Positions 8,062 through 17,711 are shown, counted from the first letter of the stretch. The stretch: 64,000 nucleotides of DNA from an uncultured Verrucomicrobiota bacterium (GCA_903907995.1 CAIVQH010000054.1:62001-126000); one strand, 5' to 3'. Numbers and translations are program-made. Notes: generated from the letters alone by a model not told the origin.

Positions 8062-9060
8062 ATGCACATGATTCAAAAGCTCCTGCTGGTCGGCACCATG
8101 ACTGTCGCAGCGTTCGCCCCCATTCAGTCCGGTGCGGTCGAGGCTGACTCCGCGCCGTCAACCATCAAGCTGCCGGGGCGCGGGCTGGCCGAGCACGACT
8201 TTCTGTATGCGGGCGAATCCAAGCAGCGCCGCGCGTTCATTGTCCGTCACGCCAAAGTGGTCTGGACCTATGACGATCCCACCGGCCGCGGCGAGGTCAG
8301 CGACGCCGTGCTGCTCTCGAATGGGAACCTGCTGCTGGCGCACCAGTACGCCATGGAGCTGATTTCACCCGACCATCAGGTGCTCTGGAAACTGGACGCC
8401 CCGGCGGGCACGGAGATCCATACCGCGATGCCGATCGGCACGGACCACGTGCTCTACGTTCAGAATGGCGATCCCGCCCTCGTGAAGGTTGTAAACATCA
8501 AGACAGGCGAAACGAAAAAGGAGTTCCCAGTGCCGGTCGGCAATCCCAAGGGCACTCACGGCCATTTCCGGCACGGCCGGATCACCGCGCACGGCACGCT
8601 GGTGCTGGCTCACATGGACCTGAAGCGCGTCAGCGAATACGACGCGAATGGCAAGGAACTGCGCTCGTGGCCCGCCAACGGTCCGTGGGGCGTCACGCCC
8701 CTGGACAACGGCAACGTCCTGATCGTGGACCGCACGAGCATCCGCGAAATGACACCGGCGGGTGAAACCGTCTCGACCATCATCCCGTCTGTGGATTCGC
8801 CGGTTTATCCGCTCACGAGCCTGCAACTGGCGTGGCGGCTGCCGAATGGAAACACCCTGGTGAACAACTGGTTCAACGAATGGAGCGGAAAACTGGACCG
8901 TACGAATGCCCCCGTGCAGGCCGTGGAGTTCACGCCGGACAAGAAGGTCGTGTGGGTGCTGCGCTCCTGGGACCAGCCGGATCTCGGCCCGGCGACGACC
9001 ATCCAGATTCTCGATGGCAAAACGGCCCCCGAGAAAGTCAGCTTTGGCGACATTCGCTGA
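8062..9060 (+). CDS. Secreted beta-propeller protein (arylsulfotransferase/PQQ-like fold)
   Basis: 332 residues with a signal peptide (LLLVGTMTVAAFAPIQSGAV). The body has repeated propeller strands: KVVWTYDDPTGRGEVSDAVL, LSNGNLLLAHQYAMELIS, HGRITAHGTLVLAHMDL, NVLIVDRTSIREMTPAGE and WRLPNGNTLVNNWFNEWSG. This pattern is common in verrucomicrobial and planctomycete secreted proteins called PQQ-binding-like or ASST-like. I see no clear catalytic residues. ATG 8062 is chosen; ATG 8035 in frame is also possible, but that region is part of the upstream repeat. It sits with sugar-active genes on the plus strand, 36 bp before the GH76-like gene. Confidence 0.75.
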   Translation: MHMIQKLLLVGTMTVAAFAPIQSGAVEADSAPSTIKLPGRGLAEHDFLYAGESKQRRAFIVRHAKVVWTYDDPTGRGEVSDAVLLSNGNLLLAHQYAMELISPDHQVLWKLDAPAGTEIHTAMPIGTDHVLYVQNGDPALVKVVNIKTGETKKEFPVPVGNPKGTHGHFRHGRITAHGTLVLAHMDLKRVSEYDANGKELRSWPANGPWGVTPLDNGNVLIVDRTSIREMTPAGETVSTIIPSVDSPVYPLTSLQLAWRLPNGNTLVNNWFNEWSGKLDRTNAPVQAVEFTPDKKVVWVLRSWDQPDLGPATTIQILDGKTAPEKVSFGDIR

Positions 9061-9096
9061 ACGTTGACGAACCCAAACGCGTCACCTTTTCCGCAC

Positions 9097-10215
9097 ATGC
9101 TTCGCACTGCTGAACGAATCCTCACGCTGCCCAACTCGGCGCGACGCCTCCTCGGCTGGGTGACCCTGCTGGGTTGCTGGGTCGTCAGCGCGGGGATGAC
9201 CACGCAGGCATTCACTGCGGCCGACGCCGACGCGGCCTTCGACGCCCACGCCAAGGCCTTTTATGCGGAACAGGATGGGCGGGCGTGGTTCAAGGAAAGC
9301 ACCGACGGCGGCAAGGTCTCCTTCTGGATGCGCGCCGAGCAGATGGAGATGGTCCTCGATGCCTACGAACGGACCCACCGCCCGCAGCAGTTGGCCATGT
9401 TCACCAAGCTGTTCCACGGGTTTCTGGCCGACCATCATACCAACTGGTCCCGCAATCCTTTCAATGACGACATCATGTGGATGGTCATGGCCTGCACGCG
9501 GGCGCATCTGCTTACGGGCAATCCCGAGTTTCGCGATGTGGCCAGACTGAACTTCGACCTCTGCTATGCCCGCGCCAGCTCCACCAATCTCGGCGGCGGC
9601 CTGTGGTGGAAGACCGACAACCGCTCCAAGAACGCCTGCATCAACGGGCCTGCCAGCATCGCGGCCTTCCTGTTGGGCCAGGCCACCGGCGAGGCCCATT
9701 ATTTCGAGAAGGCGACGAACACGTTTCTCTGGCTGCGCTCCACCCTGTTCGATCCGGCGACGGGCCGGGTGGCGGACAACATCGGCACGAACGGGCACAT
9801 CGCCCGCTTCGCCCTGACGTACAATCAGGGCACGTTTGTCGCCGCCGCCAATTTCCTCGGCTTCACGAACGAGGCGAAGCTGGCGGCGACGTTCGCCATG
9901 AACGAGCTGTGCAAGGGGAGATTCTTTCCCGCCGCCGGTGAGAAGGGCGATGGCAGCGGCTTCAATGGCATCGGCGCGCGCTGGATCGCCCGCTACATGA
10001 AGGAGCGCGGCGAGCAGGCGACCTTTGAGCCGTGGTTGCAGAAGAACGCGGACGCCGCCTGGCAGGCCCGGCGCGCGACGGATTCCCTGATCTGGCCCCG
10101 CTGGCCCGAGCCAACTCCGGAGGGCGTGCGGTATTCGTGGGGTGCCAGCAGCGCGGTGGTGCTGATGCAGGTCACGCGTCCGACGGAACCTGGTCCGGGC
10201 AGCGGTCCGAAATAG
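9097..10215 (+). CDS. Secreted glycoside hydrolase, GH76-like (alpha-1,6-mannanase family)
   Basis: 372 residues. A hydrophobic N-terminus (LLGWVTLLGCWVVSAGMTTQ) acts as signal. The body is an (alpha/alpha) barrel with motifs seen in GH76: FNDDIMWMVMACTRAHLLTG, where the DD pair is in the place of the catalytic aspartates, GGGLWWKTDNRSKNACINGP, and LTYNQGTFVAAANFLG. GH76 enzymes cut alpha-1,6-mannan backbones. An in-frame TTG at 9064 would give 11 more residues; ATG 9097 is preferred. The next gene begins 29 bp downstream, so co-transcription is likely. Confidence 0.8.
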   Translation: MLRTAERILTLPNSARRLLGWVTLLGCWVVSAGMTTQAFTAADADAAFDAHAKAFYAEQDGRAWFKESTDGGKVSFWMRAEQMEMVLDAYERTHRPQQLAMFTKLFHGFLADHHTNWSRNPFNDDIMWMVMACTRAHLLTGNPEFRDVARLNFDLCYARASSTNLGGGLWWKTDNRSKNACINGPASIAAFLLGQATGEAHYFEKATNTFLWLRSTLFDPATGRVADNIGTNGHIARFALTYNQGTFVAAANFLGFTNEAKLAATFAMNELCKGRFFPAAGEKGDGSGFNGIGARWIARYMKERGEQATFEPWLQKNADAAWQARRATDSLIWPRWPEPTPEGVRYSWGASSAVVLMQVTRPTEPGPGSGPK

Positions 10216-10244
10216 CCTGCTGGAGCCGGAACGAATTGTCCACG

Positions 10245-12431
10245 ATGCGACGAAGCATTCCAGATCTGAGAACCGGTCCGAGACTCCTTCTGCTCGTGTG
10301 GCTGGCCGTCTGCGGGTCGGCGGGCGTACAAGCGGTCACGAACACCAACGGGAGCAGCACCAATGGCCCTTGGTGGTCACTGAAGCCGGTGGTGCGTCCG
10401 GCGTTGCCGGAAGGACTGGAAGCTAACCCGATCGACCGTTTCATCCGGGTAGATCAGCAGAGCCGGAAGCTCAAAGCCGCCGGCCCGGCCGACAAACTCA
10501 CTCTGCTCCGCCGGGTCCACCTCGACCTCACCGGCATCCCACCGTCGCCGGCGGAACAGGCGGCGTTTTTGGCGGACACCTCGGTGGGCGCCTACGAGAA
10601 GGTGGTGGACCGACTGCTGGAGGACGAGCAGCACGCGGTGCGTTATGCGCGCCACTGGTTGGATGTTCTGCGCTACGCCGATGCCGACGAGCGGATGACC
10701 GCCGCGCCCGGCATCCACCTTTGGCGGGATTGGGTGATCGGCGCGTTGCACGACGACGTGCCCTACGACCAGTTCGTGCAGCTCCAGCTCACAGGCCGGC
10801 GGTCGAACGAGCGCACGCAGATGTCGGCCACGGGCTACCGCTCGCGCCGCGAGCCGCGTCCGGGCGATCTGTTTGCGCTGGGCTTTCTCGCGCGGGGCAC
10901 CGGCGAGAATCCGCAGGATCTGGCCATCAATGCGGTGGATACTGTCTCGACCGCCTTCATGGGCCTTACGGTGGGCTGTGCGAAATGCCACGACCACATG
11001 TACGACCCCATCTCGCAGCGGAATTACTACGAGATGAAGGCCTTGTTCGATCCGCTGGTGCTGCGCAAGATCAACCTCGCCAGCGCGGCCGAACTGCTCG
11101 CAGCAGGCCGGGCCCAGGCCGAGGGGGAGAAGCTGCGCGCCCCGTTCGAAAAGGCGGTCAATGAGTTCGCCGCCCCGTACCGCACCAAGCTCTACGACGA
11201 CCGGGTGCTCATGTTGCCGGCGGAAGTCCAGACGGTGATCCGCAAGCCGGAGCGGGAGCGGACCGTCGAGGAGCAGAGGATCGCCGACGATTACTTCCCG
11301 ATTCTGCGCATCGACGGTGACAAGCTCACCGAGGCCATGCCCGAAGCGGCTCGGAAGCAGTATCAGGAACTGCAGCGGCAGTTGAACGCGGTGAAGATTC
11401 CGTCCGTGCCCACGTTGCCGGTGTTCCACACCGTGGAGGTGGATCCCGTGCGCGAACAGGAGAAGAGCTACATTCTGACCAGCGGCGATCCGTTGCGGCC
11501 GGAGAAGCAGCACGAGGTGAAGCCCGGCTGGCCCTTCGCCCCGGCCGATCCGGATTTCCGCGCGGGCCGTATTGAGGCGTTCGCCGACTGGCTGACCGCG
11601 CCGGAGAATCCGCTGTTCGCCCGCGTGGCGGTGAACCGGCTCTGGCAATGGCACTTCGGTGAGGGCCTGCAAAAGAACCCAAGCGACTTCGGCGTCTCGG
11701 GCGGGCTGCCGAACAATCCGGCTCTGCTGGACTGGCTGGCGTCGGAGTTCGTGCGGGTCCGGTACAGCATGAAGCAAATGCACCGCCTGATGGTCACCTC
11801 GGAGGCTTACAAGCGAGCGTCGGAGACGGGGCCGGAGCTGGCAGAGAGCCAGTCGCTTGATCCCGACGATACCGCACTCTGGCACTTCCGCCTGCGCCGT
11901 CTGGAGGCCGAGCCGATCTGGGATTCCATCCACGCGGCCGTGGGTGACCTGGACCTGAAGGTGGGCGGCCCGTCGTTTGAAGCCGCCACCGGCAATGGTT
12001 CCGGGAAGCGCAAGGCGGAGGAAGCCACCAGCACCGAGGGCGTGAAACTGAAGCGACGCGGCGCGTACATGGTGCGCGGCTACTCCGCGAGCCGGGAGGT
12101 CACTCCCAACTTCCTGCAGGCCTTCGACGTGGATGATGGCCGTGCGCCGTGTCCACTGCGCACGCAGACGGTGACCGCTCCCCAGGCGCTCTTCCTGATG
12201 AACAGCGCCGACATCGACCTGGCGGGCAACGCGCTGGCACATCGGCTGAAACAGGAGGCCAAGGATGACCTGGGTTCGGCAGTCGAGCTGGCCTACCAGG
12301 CCGTGCTCGCGCGGCCCCCTTCCCCGACGGAACGGAAGGCTGCACTGGCCTATCTGGAGGACGATCCGGCCCGCCTGAACCGGCTGGCGTGGCTGCTCTT
12401 CAACCTCGATGAGTTCATCTATGTCCGATAA
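10245..12431 (+). CDS. DUF1549/DUF1553 protein with a CxxCH motif, exported
   Basis: 728 residues with a signal peptide (LLLVWLAVCGSAGVQA). DUF1549 is in the first half: LRRVHLDLTGIPPSPAE, WLDVLRYADADER, then VGCAKCHDHMYDPISQRNYY with the CxxCH around C245. DUF1553 is in the second half: FADWLTAPENPLFARVAVNR, FGEGLQKNPSDFGVSGGLPN, and ASREVTPNFLQAFDVDDG. These proteins are typical of Planctomycetes/Verrucomicrobia and are usually paired with a DUF1501 gene, as here (11-bp overlap). CxxCH could bind heme c, but function is not known. No separate cytochrome c (PSCyt1) domain is seen at the N-terminus. Confidence 0.92.
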   Translation: MRRSIPDLRTGPRLLLLVWLAVCGSAGVQAVTNTNGSSTNGPWWSLKPVVRPALPEGLEANPIDRFIRVDQQSRKLKAAGPADKLTLLRRVHLDLTGIPPSPAEQAAFLADTSVGAYEKVVDRLLEDEQHAVRYARHWLDVLRYADADERMTAAPGIHLWRDWVIGALHDDVPYDQFVQLQLTGRRSNERTQMSATGYRSRREPRPGDLFALGFLARGTGENPQDLAINAVDTVSTAFMGLTVGCAKCHDHMYDPISQRNYYEMKALFDPLVLRKINLASAAELLAAGRAQAEGEKLRAPFEKAVNEFAAPYRTKLYDDRVLMLPAEVQTVIRKPERERTVEEQRIADDYFPILRIDGDKLTEAMPEAARKQYQELQRQLNAVKIPSVPTLPVFHTVEVDPVREQEKSYILTSGDPLRPEKQHEVKPGWPFAPADPDFRAGRIEAFADWLTAPENPLFARVAVNRLWQWHFGEGLQKNPSDFGVSGGLPNNPALLDWLASEFVRVRYSMKQMHRLMVTSEAYKRASETGPELAESQSLDPDDTALWHFRLRRLEAEPIWDSIHAAVGDLDLKVGGPSFEAATGNGSGKRKAEEATSTEGVKLKRRGAYMVRGYSASREVTPNFLQAFDVDDGRAPCPLRTQTVTAPQALFLMNSADIDLAGNALAHRLKQEAKDDLGSAVELAYQAVLARPPSPTERKAALAYLEDDPARLNRLAWLLFNLDEFIYVR

Positions 12432-13824
12432 GCTTCAGCGCTCGGCCATCTATCCCTGCGGTCGCCTCGCGCGGCGCGACTTCATCCACCAAATCGGTGG
12501 CGGCTTTCTGGGACTCGCGCTCGGTGGACTCTGGGCGGAGGCGGGTGAGGTCAAGGACGTCATCGTCGGCCCGCACCATGCGGCGAAGGCCAAGTCGGTC
12601 ATCTTCCTGTTCATGTGCGGCGGGGTGAGCCACATCGACACCTTTGACCCCAAGGACAACAAGTGGGCGGGAAAATTCATCGATGCGATCGGCTTCGGCG
12701 ACAACCTGGCCGCCATGAAGCGGCCGGTGATTCCCTGCCTGCGCACCTTCACCCGGTACGGGCAGTCCGGCATTCCCGTCTCGGACTGGTTTCCGCACGT
12801 GGGCAGTGTGATTGACGAGATCGCGGTCGTGCGGTCGATGTGGTGCCACGAGGGCAATCACTTCCCCGCGGTCGTCGAGACGCAGACGGGCCATCGTGGC
12901 CGCGCCTTTGACCATCCGGCTTTCGGCAGCTGGATCTCCTACGCCCTCGGCAGCGCCAACAGGAACCTGCCCACCTTCGTCAATCTGGGCCGGCCTTCCT
13001 CCCCGGTCCAACTGACCGGCGGCTACCTGGGCGCGTATGCGGCGGCGACGCCGTTTCAGGCAGGCGAGACGCCCATTCCGAACCTGCATCCGCCGGAAGG
13101 CGGCTCCGGAGCCGAGCGCGAACGGCAAATGCAGCTCCTGCACACGATGAACCAGGAGTTCCGCGAACGTTACGCAGCCAACCTGGACATTCAGGCCCGC
13201 GCCAAGGCTTACGAACTGACGGCGCGCATGCAGCTCTCCGCGCCCGAGGCGGTGGATTTCTCGGGCGAACCCGAATACGTGAAAGCCCTCTACGGCATTG
13301 GCGAAAAAGAGACGGAGGACTTCGGCAAGCAGCTCCTGCTGGCCCGGCGGCTGGCCGAACGCGGGGTGCGGTTCATCCAGATCTGCCACGCGGGCGGCGG
13401 CAATGGCGCATGGGATTCCCATGGCGACATGAAGACGCACGGCCCCCTCTGTCGCGCCACGGACAAACCCATCGCCGGCCTGATCCGCGACCTGAAGCAG
13501 CGCGGGATGCTGGACCAGACCCTCGTGGTCTGGACGAGCGAGTTCGGCCGCACGCCATGGTCCCAGAACACCACCGGCCGCGATCATAACCCGAAAGGCT
13601 ACACCTCTTGGCTGGCCGGTGGCGGCATCCGCGGCGGCGTGGTCCATGGCGGCACTGACGAGGTCGGCTATCAGGCCATGGATTCGCCACACTACTACAG
13701 CGACCTCCACGCCACCATCCTGCACCAGCTCGGCCTCGACCCCAAGAAGATGGAAGTGCAGGCCCTCGCCCGGACCATGAAGCTGGTGGAGGATGGGAGT
13801 CCGATACGGCAGATTATTGCCTGA
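12421..13824 (+). CDS. DUF1501 protein with Tat signal (sulfatase-like fold)
   Basis: 467 residues. The N-terminus has a twin-arginine signal: ARRDFIHQIGGGFLGLALGG. Then VIFLFMCGGVSHIDTFDPK, SMWCHEGNHFPAVVETQTGH, WDSHGDMKTHGPLCRATDK and VVWTSEFGRTPWSQ, which are DUF1501 motifs related to the alkaline phosphatase/sulfatase fold. ATG 12421 overlaps the preceding stop by 11 bp, showing tight coupling with the DUF1549 partner. The pair is widespread in this phylum, sometimes proposed to act on sulfated or complex polysaccharides. That link is inference and fits the sugar genes upstream. Confidence 0.92.
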   Translation: MSDKLQRSAIYPCGRLARRDFIHQIGGGFLGLALGGLWAEAGEVKDVIVGPHHAAKAKSVIFLFMCGGVSHIDTFDPKDNKWAGKFIDAIGFGDNLAAMKRPVIPCLRTFTRYGQSGIPVSDWFPHVGSVIDEIAVVRSMWCHEGNHFPAVVETQTGHRGRAFDHPAFGSWISYALGSANRNLPTFVNLGRPSSPVQLTGGYLGAYAAATPFQAGETPIPNLHPPEGGSGAERERQMQLLHTMNQEFRERYAANLDIQARAKAYELTARMQLSAPEAVDFSGEPEYVKALYGIGEKETEDFGKQLLLARRLAERGVRFIQICHAGGGNGAWDSHGDMKTHGPLCRATDKPIAGLIRDLKQRGMLDQTLVVWTSEFGRTPWSQNTTGRDHNPKGYTSWLAGGGIRGGVVHGGTDEVGYQAMDSPHYYSDLHATILHQLGLDPKKMEVQALARTMKLVEDGSPIRQIIA

Positions 13825-13869
13825 AGGAACTAACAGGGAGGCCTTTGACGGCAGGAAAGCCGTCTCGCG

Positions 13870-15240
13870 TCAGCGGATGAGCTGCTTTTCCAGATAGCCG
13901 ACCGCCTGGCGGACGTTGGAGTCCACTTCCATGCGGTCTTTCACGGCGCGGCAGGCGTGCAGCACGGTGCCGTGGTCGCGGCCGCCAAAGGCGTCGCCGA
14001 TCACGCTGAGGCTCGATTCGGTGAGCTGGCGGGCCAGGAACATGGCTACCTGGCGCGGAAAGGCGATGTTCTCAGGGCGGCGCTTGCTGGTCATGTCCGC
14101 CAACCGGATGTCGTAGTGCTCAGCCACCCTCTTCTGGATCACGTCGATCGTGATCGTCTGCCGGCCTTCCTCCTGCAGGATTTCCCGCAGCAGGGTTTCC
14201 ACCGTCTCGACCTTGAGCGGCCGGCCGGTGAGCTGCGCGTAGGCGGCCACGCGGGTGAACGCGCCTTCGAGGCGGCGGATGTTCGTGCGGATGCGCTCGG
14301 CGAGGAAATTGAGGATCTCCGGCGGCAGCGCGTAGCCGTAGGCCTGCTCCTTCTTGCGGAGGATGGCGAGGCGCGTCTCGACATCGGGCGGCTGCACGTC
14401 GGCGGTCTGACCCCACTCGAAGCGCGAGATGAGGCGGGCCTCCAGGCCCTGGATCTCGTTGGCCGGCCGGTCGCAGCTCAGCACGATCTGCTTCCGGTTT
14501 TCGTGCAGCGCGTTGAAGGTGTGGAAGAATTCCTCCTGGATGCGCTCCTTGCCGACGAGGAACTGGATGTCATCCACCAGCAGCACATCCACCTGCCGGT
14601 ACTTGCGTCGGAATTTCGCAAGCGTGTTGTTCTGCAGGCCGTCGATGAACTCGTTGGTGAACTTCTCGCAGCTCAGATAGGCGACCTTGGCGTGTTTCTT
14701 CTGCGTGAGCATGTGATGCCCGATCGCGTGCAGGAGATGGGTCTTGCCCAGACCGACGCCGCCAAACAGGAAGAGCGGATTGAAGGCCTTGCCCGGATTC
14801 TGGGCCACCGCCACGGAGGCGCTGTGGGCGAACTCGTTGTTGTTCCCCACCACGAACGTCGAGAACGTATAGGTGGGATTGAGCTGGGGCTCACCGGCCC
14901 GGGGTGCCGCCGGGATTTCCGCCGGTTCTTCGGGCATCGCCACGGGTTCGGGCTCCGCTGGCGAAGCGGCCGTTGCGACCGTGGGCTGAGGGGCCGCGAT
15001 CACAAACGCGATGCTCATCGGCTTCACCGCCGCCCGGCTGACCACCGAGCGCAGCAGGTCAAGGTAGTTGTCCTTGAGCCACATTTCGCAGAACTCATCC
15101 GCCACTGCCAACGTCAGAGTCTCCCCCTTGAGCTGGTGCGGCCGGATTGGCGCGAACCAGAGCGAATAGATCTCGGTTTTCAGCATCCCGCGCAGGGAAT
15201 CCTGAGCGGCAGACCAGAGGGCTTGGGCGGCAACGGGCAT
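13870..15240 (-). CDS. dnaA: Chromosomal replication initiator protein DnaA
   Basis: 456 residues, normal DnaA length. Domain I is about 1-80, followed by a linker rich in Pro, Ala and Glu (82-118). Domain III has Walker A GGVGLGKT (160-167), Walker B LLVDDIQF (220-227) and the arginine-finger region ARLISRFEWG. Domain IV carries the DNA-binding signature GGRDHGTVLHACRAVKDRM. The protein opens the origin by binding DnaA boxes as an ATP-bound filament. No dnaN, recF or rpmH is adjacent, so this is not the classic dnaA cluster. A 450-bp gap with a hairpin lies upstream. Confidence 0.98.
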   Translation of the reverse strand: MPVAAQALWSAAQDSLRGMLKTEIYSLWFAPIRPHQLKGETLTLAVADEFCEMWLKDNYLDLLRSVVSRAAVKPMSIAFVIAAPQPTVATAASPAEPEPVAMPEEPAEIPAAPRAGEPQLNPTYTFSTFVVGNNNEFAHSASVAVAQNPGKAFNPLFLFGGVGLGKTHLLHAIGHHMLTQKKHAKVAYLSCEKFTNEFIDGLQNNTLAKFRRKYRQVDVLLVDDIQFLVGKERIQEEFFHTFNALHENRKQIVLSCDRPANEIQGLEARLISRFEWGQTADVQPPDVETRLAILRKKEQAYGYALPPEILNFLAERIRTNIRRLEGAFTRVAAYAQLTGRPLKVETVETLLREILQEEGRQTITIDVIQKRVAEHYDIRLADMTSKRRPENIAFPRQVAMFLARQLTESSLSVIGDAFGGRDHGTVLHACRAVKDRMEVDSNVRQAVGYLEKQLIR

Positions 15241-15690
15241 GTCGAGTTTGGCAGTTAGGTCGAGACGATTTTGACGGGTTTATTCACGCCCTCCATGTCA
15301 CTCCGCCGTAACGTGGCAGAAATGAGGCAGTTGCACCGGGTTGAAGGCAGACGAAAGCGGTGAAAACACTCCGCTACCGACACCGCAAAACGTCACCAGA
15401 AGATGATTCAACCCGTTGTTTATCAACGGGTTGAGTTCTACCGAAACAGACGTTGGAGCCGGGTGCATCACAGGGAGCAGATTCGAGCTTTGGAATTTTG
15501 TCGGGCCGCTTTTTAGCAATCGCGTGGCGGCAAACTAGATCAAACTGCTAAGTCTTGTACCCAAGTTGTTCACACCGCATTTTTGCCCCATTTTCCGGCT
15601 GTTTCTACAGACTTGGGATGGGTCAATGTGACGGGGCGGTTTCACGACGCCTGCAACTGTCCGCCCGACTGCGGATGCCGTCGAGCGAAA
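15241..15690. other. 450-bp non-coding region upstream of dnaA
   Basis: No convincing gene. The stretch holds the dnaA promoter side, a strong hairpin (15408-15434) and a more AT-rich patch around 15500-15600. DnaA-box-like 9-mers are weak: TTATCAACG (15420-15428) and TTGTTCACA near 15567 each differ from TTATCCACA at two positions. An origin here is possible by position only. Confidence 0.4.
15408..15434. promoter_or_regulatory. Perfect 11-bp hairpin upstream of dnaA
   Basis: TCAACCCGTTG, loop TTTAT, CAACGGGTTGA: perfect pairing over 11 bp. There is no T-run on either side, so it is not a good terminator. It could be an operator or a structural element of the dnaA leader. The loop and right arm include the DnaA-box-like TTATCAACG. 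Confidence 0.55.
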
Positions 15691-16056
<366 letters not shown>

Positions 16057-16215
16057 CTAGGACGCGAACCGCCGGAAGTAAATCGTCATTCCGCAAAATG
16101 TGTTCCTCATCTTTTGCGCTTTGCTTCGCGCCAGTTGGGTCCTCCCTCACGGATGGCCTCCCACCACGACGCTTGCCTGCCCGGCGCGTGTGTGGAAGTT
16201 TCGCGGTCCCATTTT

Positions 16216-17304
16216 ATGGCACACGTCAAACTGCACATTCCGGGTCCGGTCGAAGTCAGCCCCAAAACCTTCCAAGCCCTCTGCTCGCCGATGATCGGCC
16301 ACCGCGGACAGGGTTTCAAAGACCTCTACGCCAAGATCCAGCCCCAGCTGCAGGCGCTGCTGTCCACCAAACAGCTCGTCTATCTCAGCACCTCCAGCGC
16401 CTGGGGCGTGATGGAAGGCGCCCTGCGCAACCTCGTCACCAAGAAGGTGCTCAATTGCATGAACGGCGCGTTTTCGGACAAGTGGTTCGACGTGTCCAAG
16501 AAATGCGGCAAGGACGCCGAGGCGCTGCAGGTGCCGTGGGGCTCGCCCATCCGCGCCGAGCAGATCGACGCGAAGCTCGCCACCGGCCAGTTCGACGCGC
16601 TCACGCTCATCCATAATGAGACGAGCACCGGCACGATGTCGCCCATCGCCGAGATCGCCGCGCTCAAGGCCAAGTATCCCGACGTGATGTTCATCGTGGA
16701 CGCAGTCAGCTCAATGACCGCTGTCCCGCTGGGCTTCGATGCTCTCGGCTTTGACGTGCTGCTCGCCGGCACGCAGAAGGCCTTCGCGCTGCCGCCCGGC
16801 CTCGCGGTGTTCGTGGCCTCGCCCGCCGCGCTGGCCAAGGCCGCCACGGTCAAAGATCGCGGGTACTACTTCGACTTCGTGGAGTTCGAGAAGAACGCGA
16901 AGGAGAGCATGACCCCGAGCACCCCGAGCATCCCGCACATCTATGCGCTCAGCTCGAAGCTCGATGAATTCTTCGCCGAGGGCCTCGAAGCCCGGTACGC
17001 CCGCCACACGCAGACCAACCAGATGCTGCGCGACTGGATCGCCAAGCATGGCTTCACCCTCTTCCCCGAGCCGGAGTTCTCCTCCAAGACGCTGGTGTGC
17101 GTGAACAACGGCGTACGCCCCGGCAGCCGCGTCGTGGATGCGGCGAAGCTGCAGAAGCTGACGAAGGAACAGGGCATCCTCATCGACGGCGGCTACGGCA
17201 AGATCAAGGGCACGACCTTCCGCATCTCGAACATGGGCGACGAAACCGTCGCCACGATCACCTCGCTGATCGCCGCGCTCGACAAGTCGATGGCGCAGCT
17301 CTGA
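16216..17304 (+). CDS. Class V aminotransferase (serine/alanine-glyoxylate or phosphoserine type)
   Basis: 362 residues. PLP fold type I with LHIPGPVEVSPKTFQAL, MIGHRGQGFKDLY, LSTSSAWGVMEGALRNL, VDAVSSMTAVPLGFDALG (PLP aspartate in VDAVSS) and the Schiff-base lysine K188 in LLAGTQKAFALPPG. The HRGxxFxxLY pattern is shared by serine-glyoxylate aminotransferases and by the archaeal-type phosphoserine aminotransferase. The C-terminal GKIKGTTFRISNMGD is also typical of this branch. It could serve serine biosynthesis or glyoxylate metabolism; no neighbour decides this. ATG 16216 is chosen; longer in-frame starts cross the PII gene on the other strand. Confidence 0.9.
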   Translation: MAHVKLHIPGPVEVSPKTFQALCSPMIGHRGQGFKDLYAKIQPQLQALLSTKQLVYLSTSSAWGVMEGALRNLVTKKVLNCMNGAFSDKWFDVSKKCGKDAEALQVPWGSPIRAEQIDAKLATGQFDALTLIHNETSTGTMSPIAEIAALKAKYPDVMFIVDAVSSMTAVPLGFDALGFDVLLAGTQKAFALPPGLAVFVASPAALAKAATVKDRGYYFDFVEFEKNAKESMTPSTPSIPHIYALSSKLDEFFAEGLEARYARHTQTNQMLRDWIAKHGFTLFPEPEFSSKTLVCVNNGVRPGSRVVDAAKLQKLTKEQGILIDGGYGKIKGTTFRISNMGDETVATITSLIAALDKSMAQL

Positions 17305-17308
17305 GGGG

Positions 17309-17370
17309 TTAACCGCTCATCTTCACTGATCGACACGGATCAGTGAAGATGAGTGCGGATCAGCGGTTAA
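17309..17370. terminator. Strong nested hairpin after the aminotransferase gene
   Basis: A perfect 16-bp stem (CTCATCTTCACTGATC 17316-17331 with 17338-17353, loop GACACG) is enclosed by TTAACCG / CGGTTAA (17309-17315 and 17364-17370). It starts 5 bp after the stop codon. There is no long T-run. It may act as a terminator or mRNA 3'-end stabiliser. The words ACTGATC and GGATCAG repeat inside it, as in the other quasi-tandem intergenic elements here. Confidence 0.6.
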
Positions 17371-17446
17371 AATCGGTTCCTCTGATGACGAGGCCCGAGT
17401 TAACCGCTGGCTTTCCTTTGGCGGCGCTGATATTCGTCAAAACCTG

Positions 17447-17647
17447 ATGAAGGCGCTCAAAATATTGGCCTATATCGTTGACCGGGGCGTTTGGGCGGTG
17501 GGTTGCTCGGTGATCACGTTCTACGCCAATGAGCACTGGCCGTTGGCACTTCGCATCGTGATTGGCAGCTTCATTCTTGGATTTGGAATCTGGTATGTTT
17601 GGCGCTTTTTTGTTCAGCCGTTTCGGGAGGGATTGAGGGGCGAATGA
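17447..17647 (+). CDS. Small putative membrane protein
   Basis: 66 residues: MKALKILAYIVDRGVWAVGC, then two hydrophobic stretches (about 5-27 and 35-56) separated by NEHWPLALR, and a charged tail. I do not recognise a family. It is supported only by plausible composition and two hydrophobic helices in a 407-bp stretch otherwise holding only the hairpin at 17309-17370. No clear ribosome binding site. It could be a chance frame. Confidence 0.4.
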   Translation: MKALKILAYIVDRGVWAVGCSVITFYANEHWPLALRIVIGSFILGFGIWYVWRFFVQPFREGLRGE

Positions 17648-17711
17648 ATGCAGGCATCTTACGCCGAGGCAGATTGCCAGTGGAGTTGAGCGCGCATAAA
17701 CGGTTCCCTTT

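Noticed and set aside
10377-12242. Long open frame (621 codons) on the minus strand opposite the DUF1549 gene
   Set aside because: Antisense frame caused by high GC codon use; no family motif, and the plus-strand gene has clear DUF1549/DUF1553 motifs.
12415-13725. 436-codon minus-strand frame opposite the DUF1501 gene
   Set aside because: Shadow of the DUF1501 gene; composition is Arg/Gly-rich without motifs.
13847-13864. Terminator between the DUF1501 gene and dnaA (GACGGC / GCCGTC)
   Set aside because: Only a 6-bp stem without a T-run on either strand.
15241-15690. Firm origin of replication (oriC) call upstream of dnaA
   Set aside because: Only two weak DnaA-box-like words; no cluster of boxes and no usual neighbours such as dnaN.
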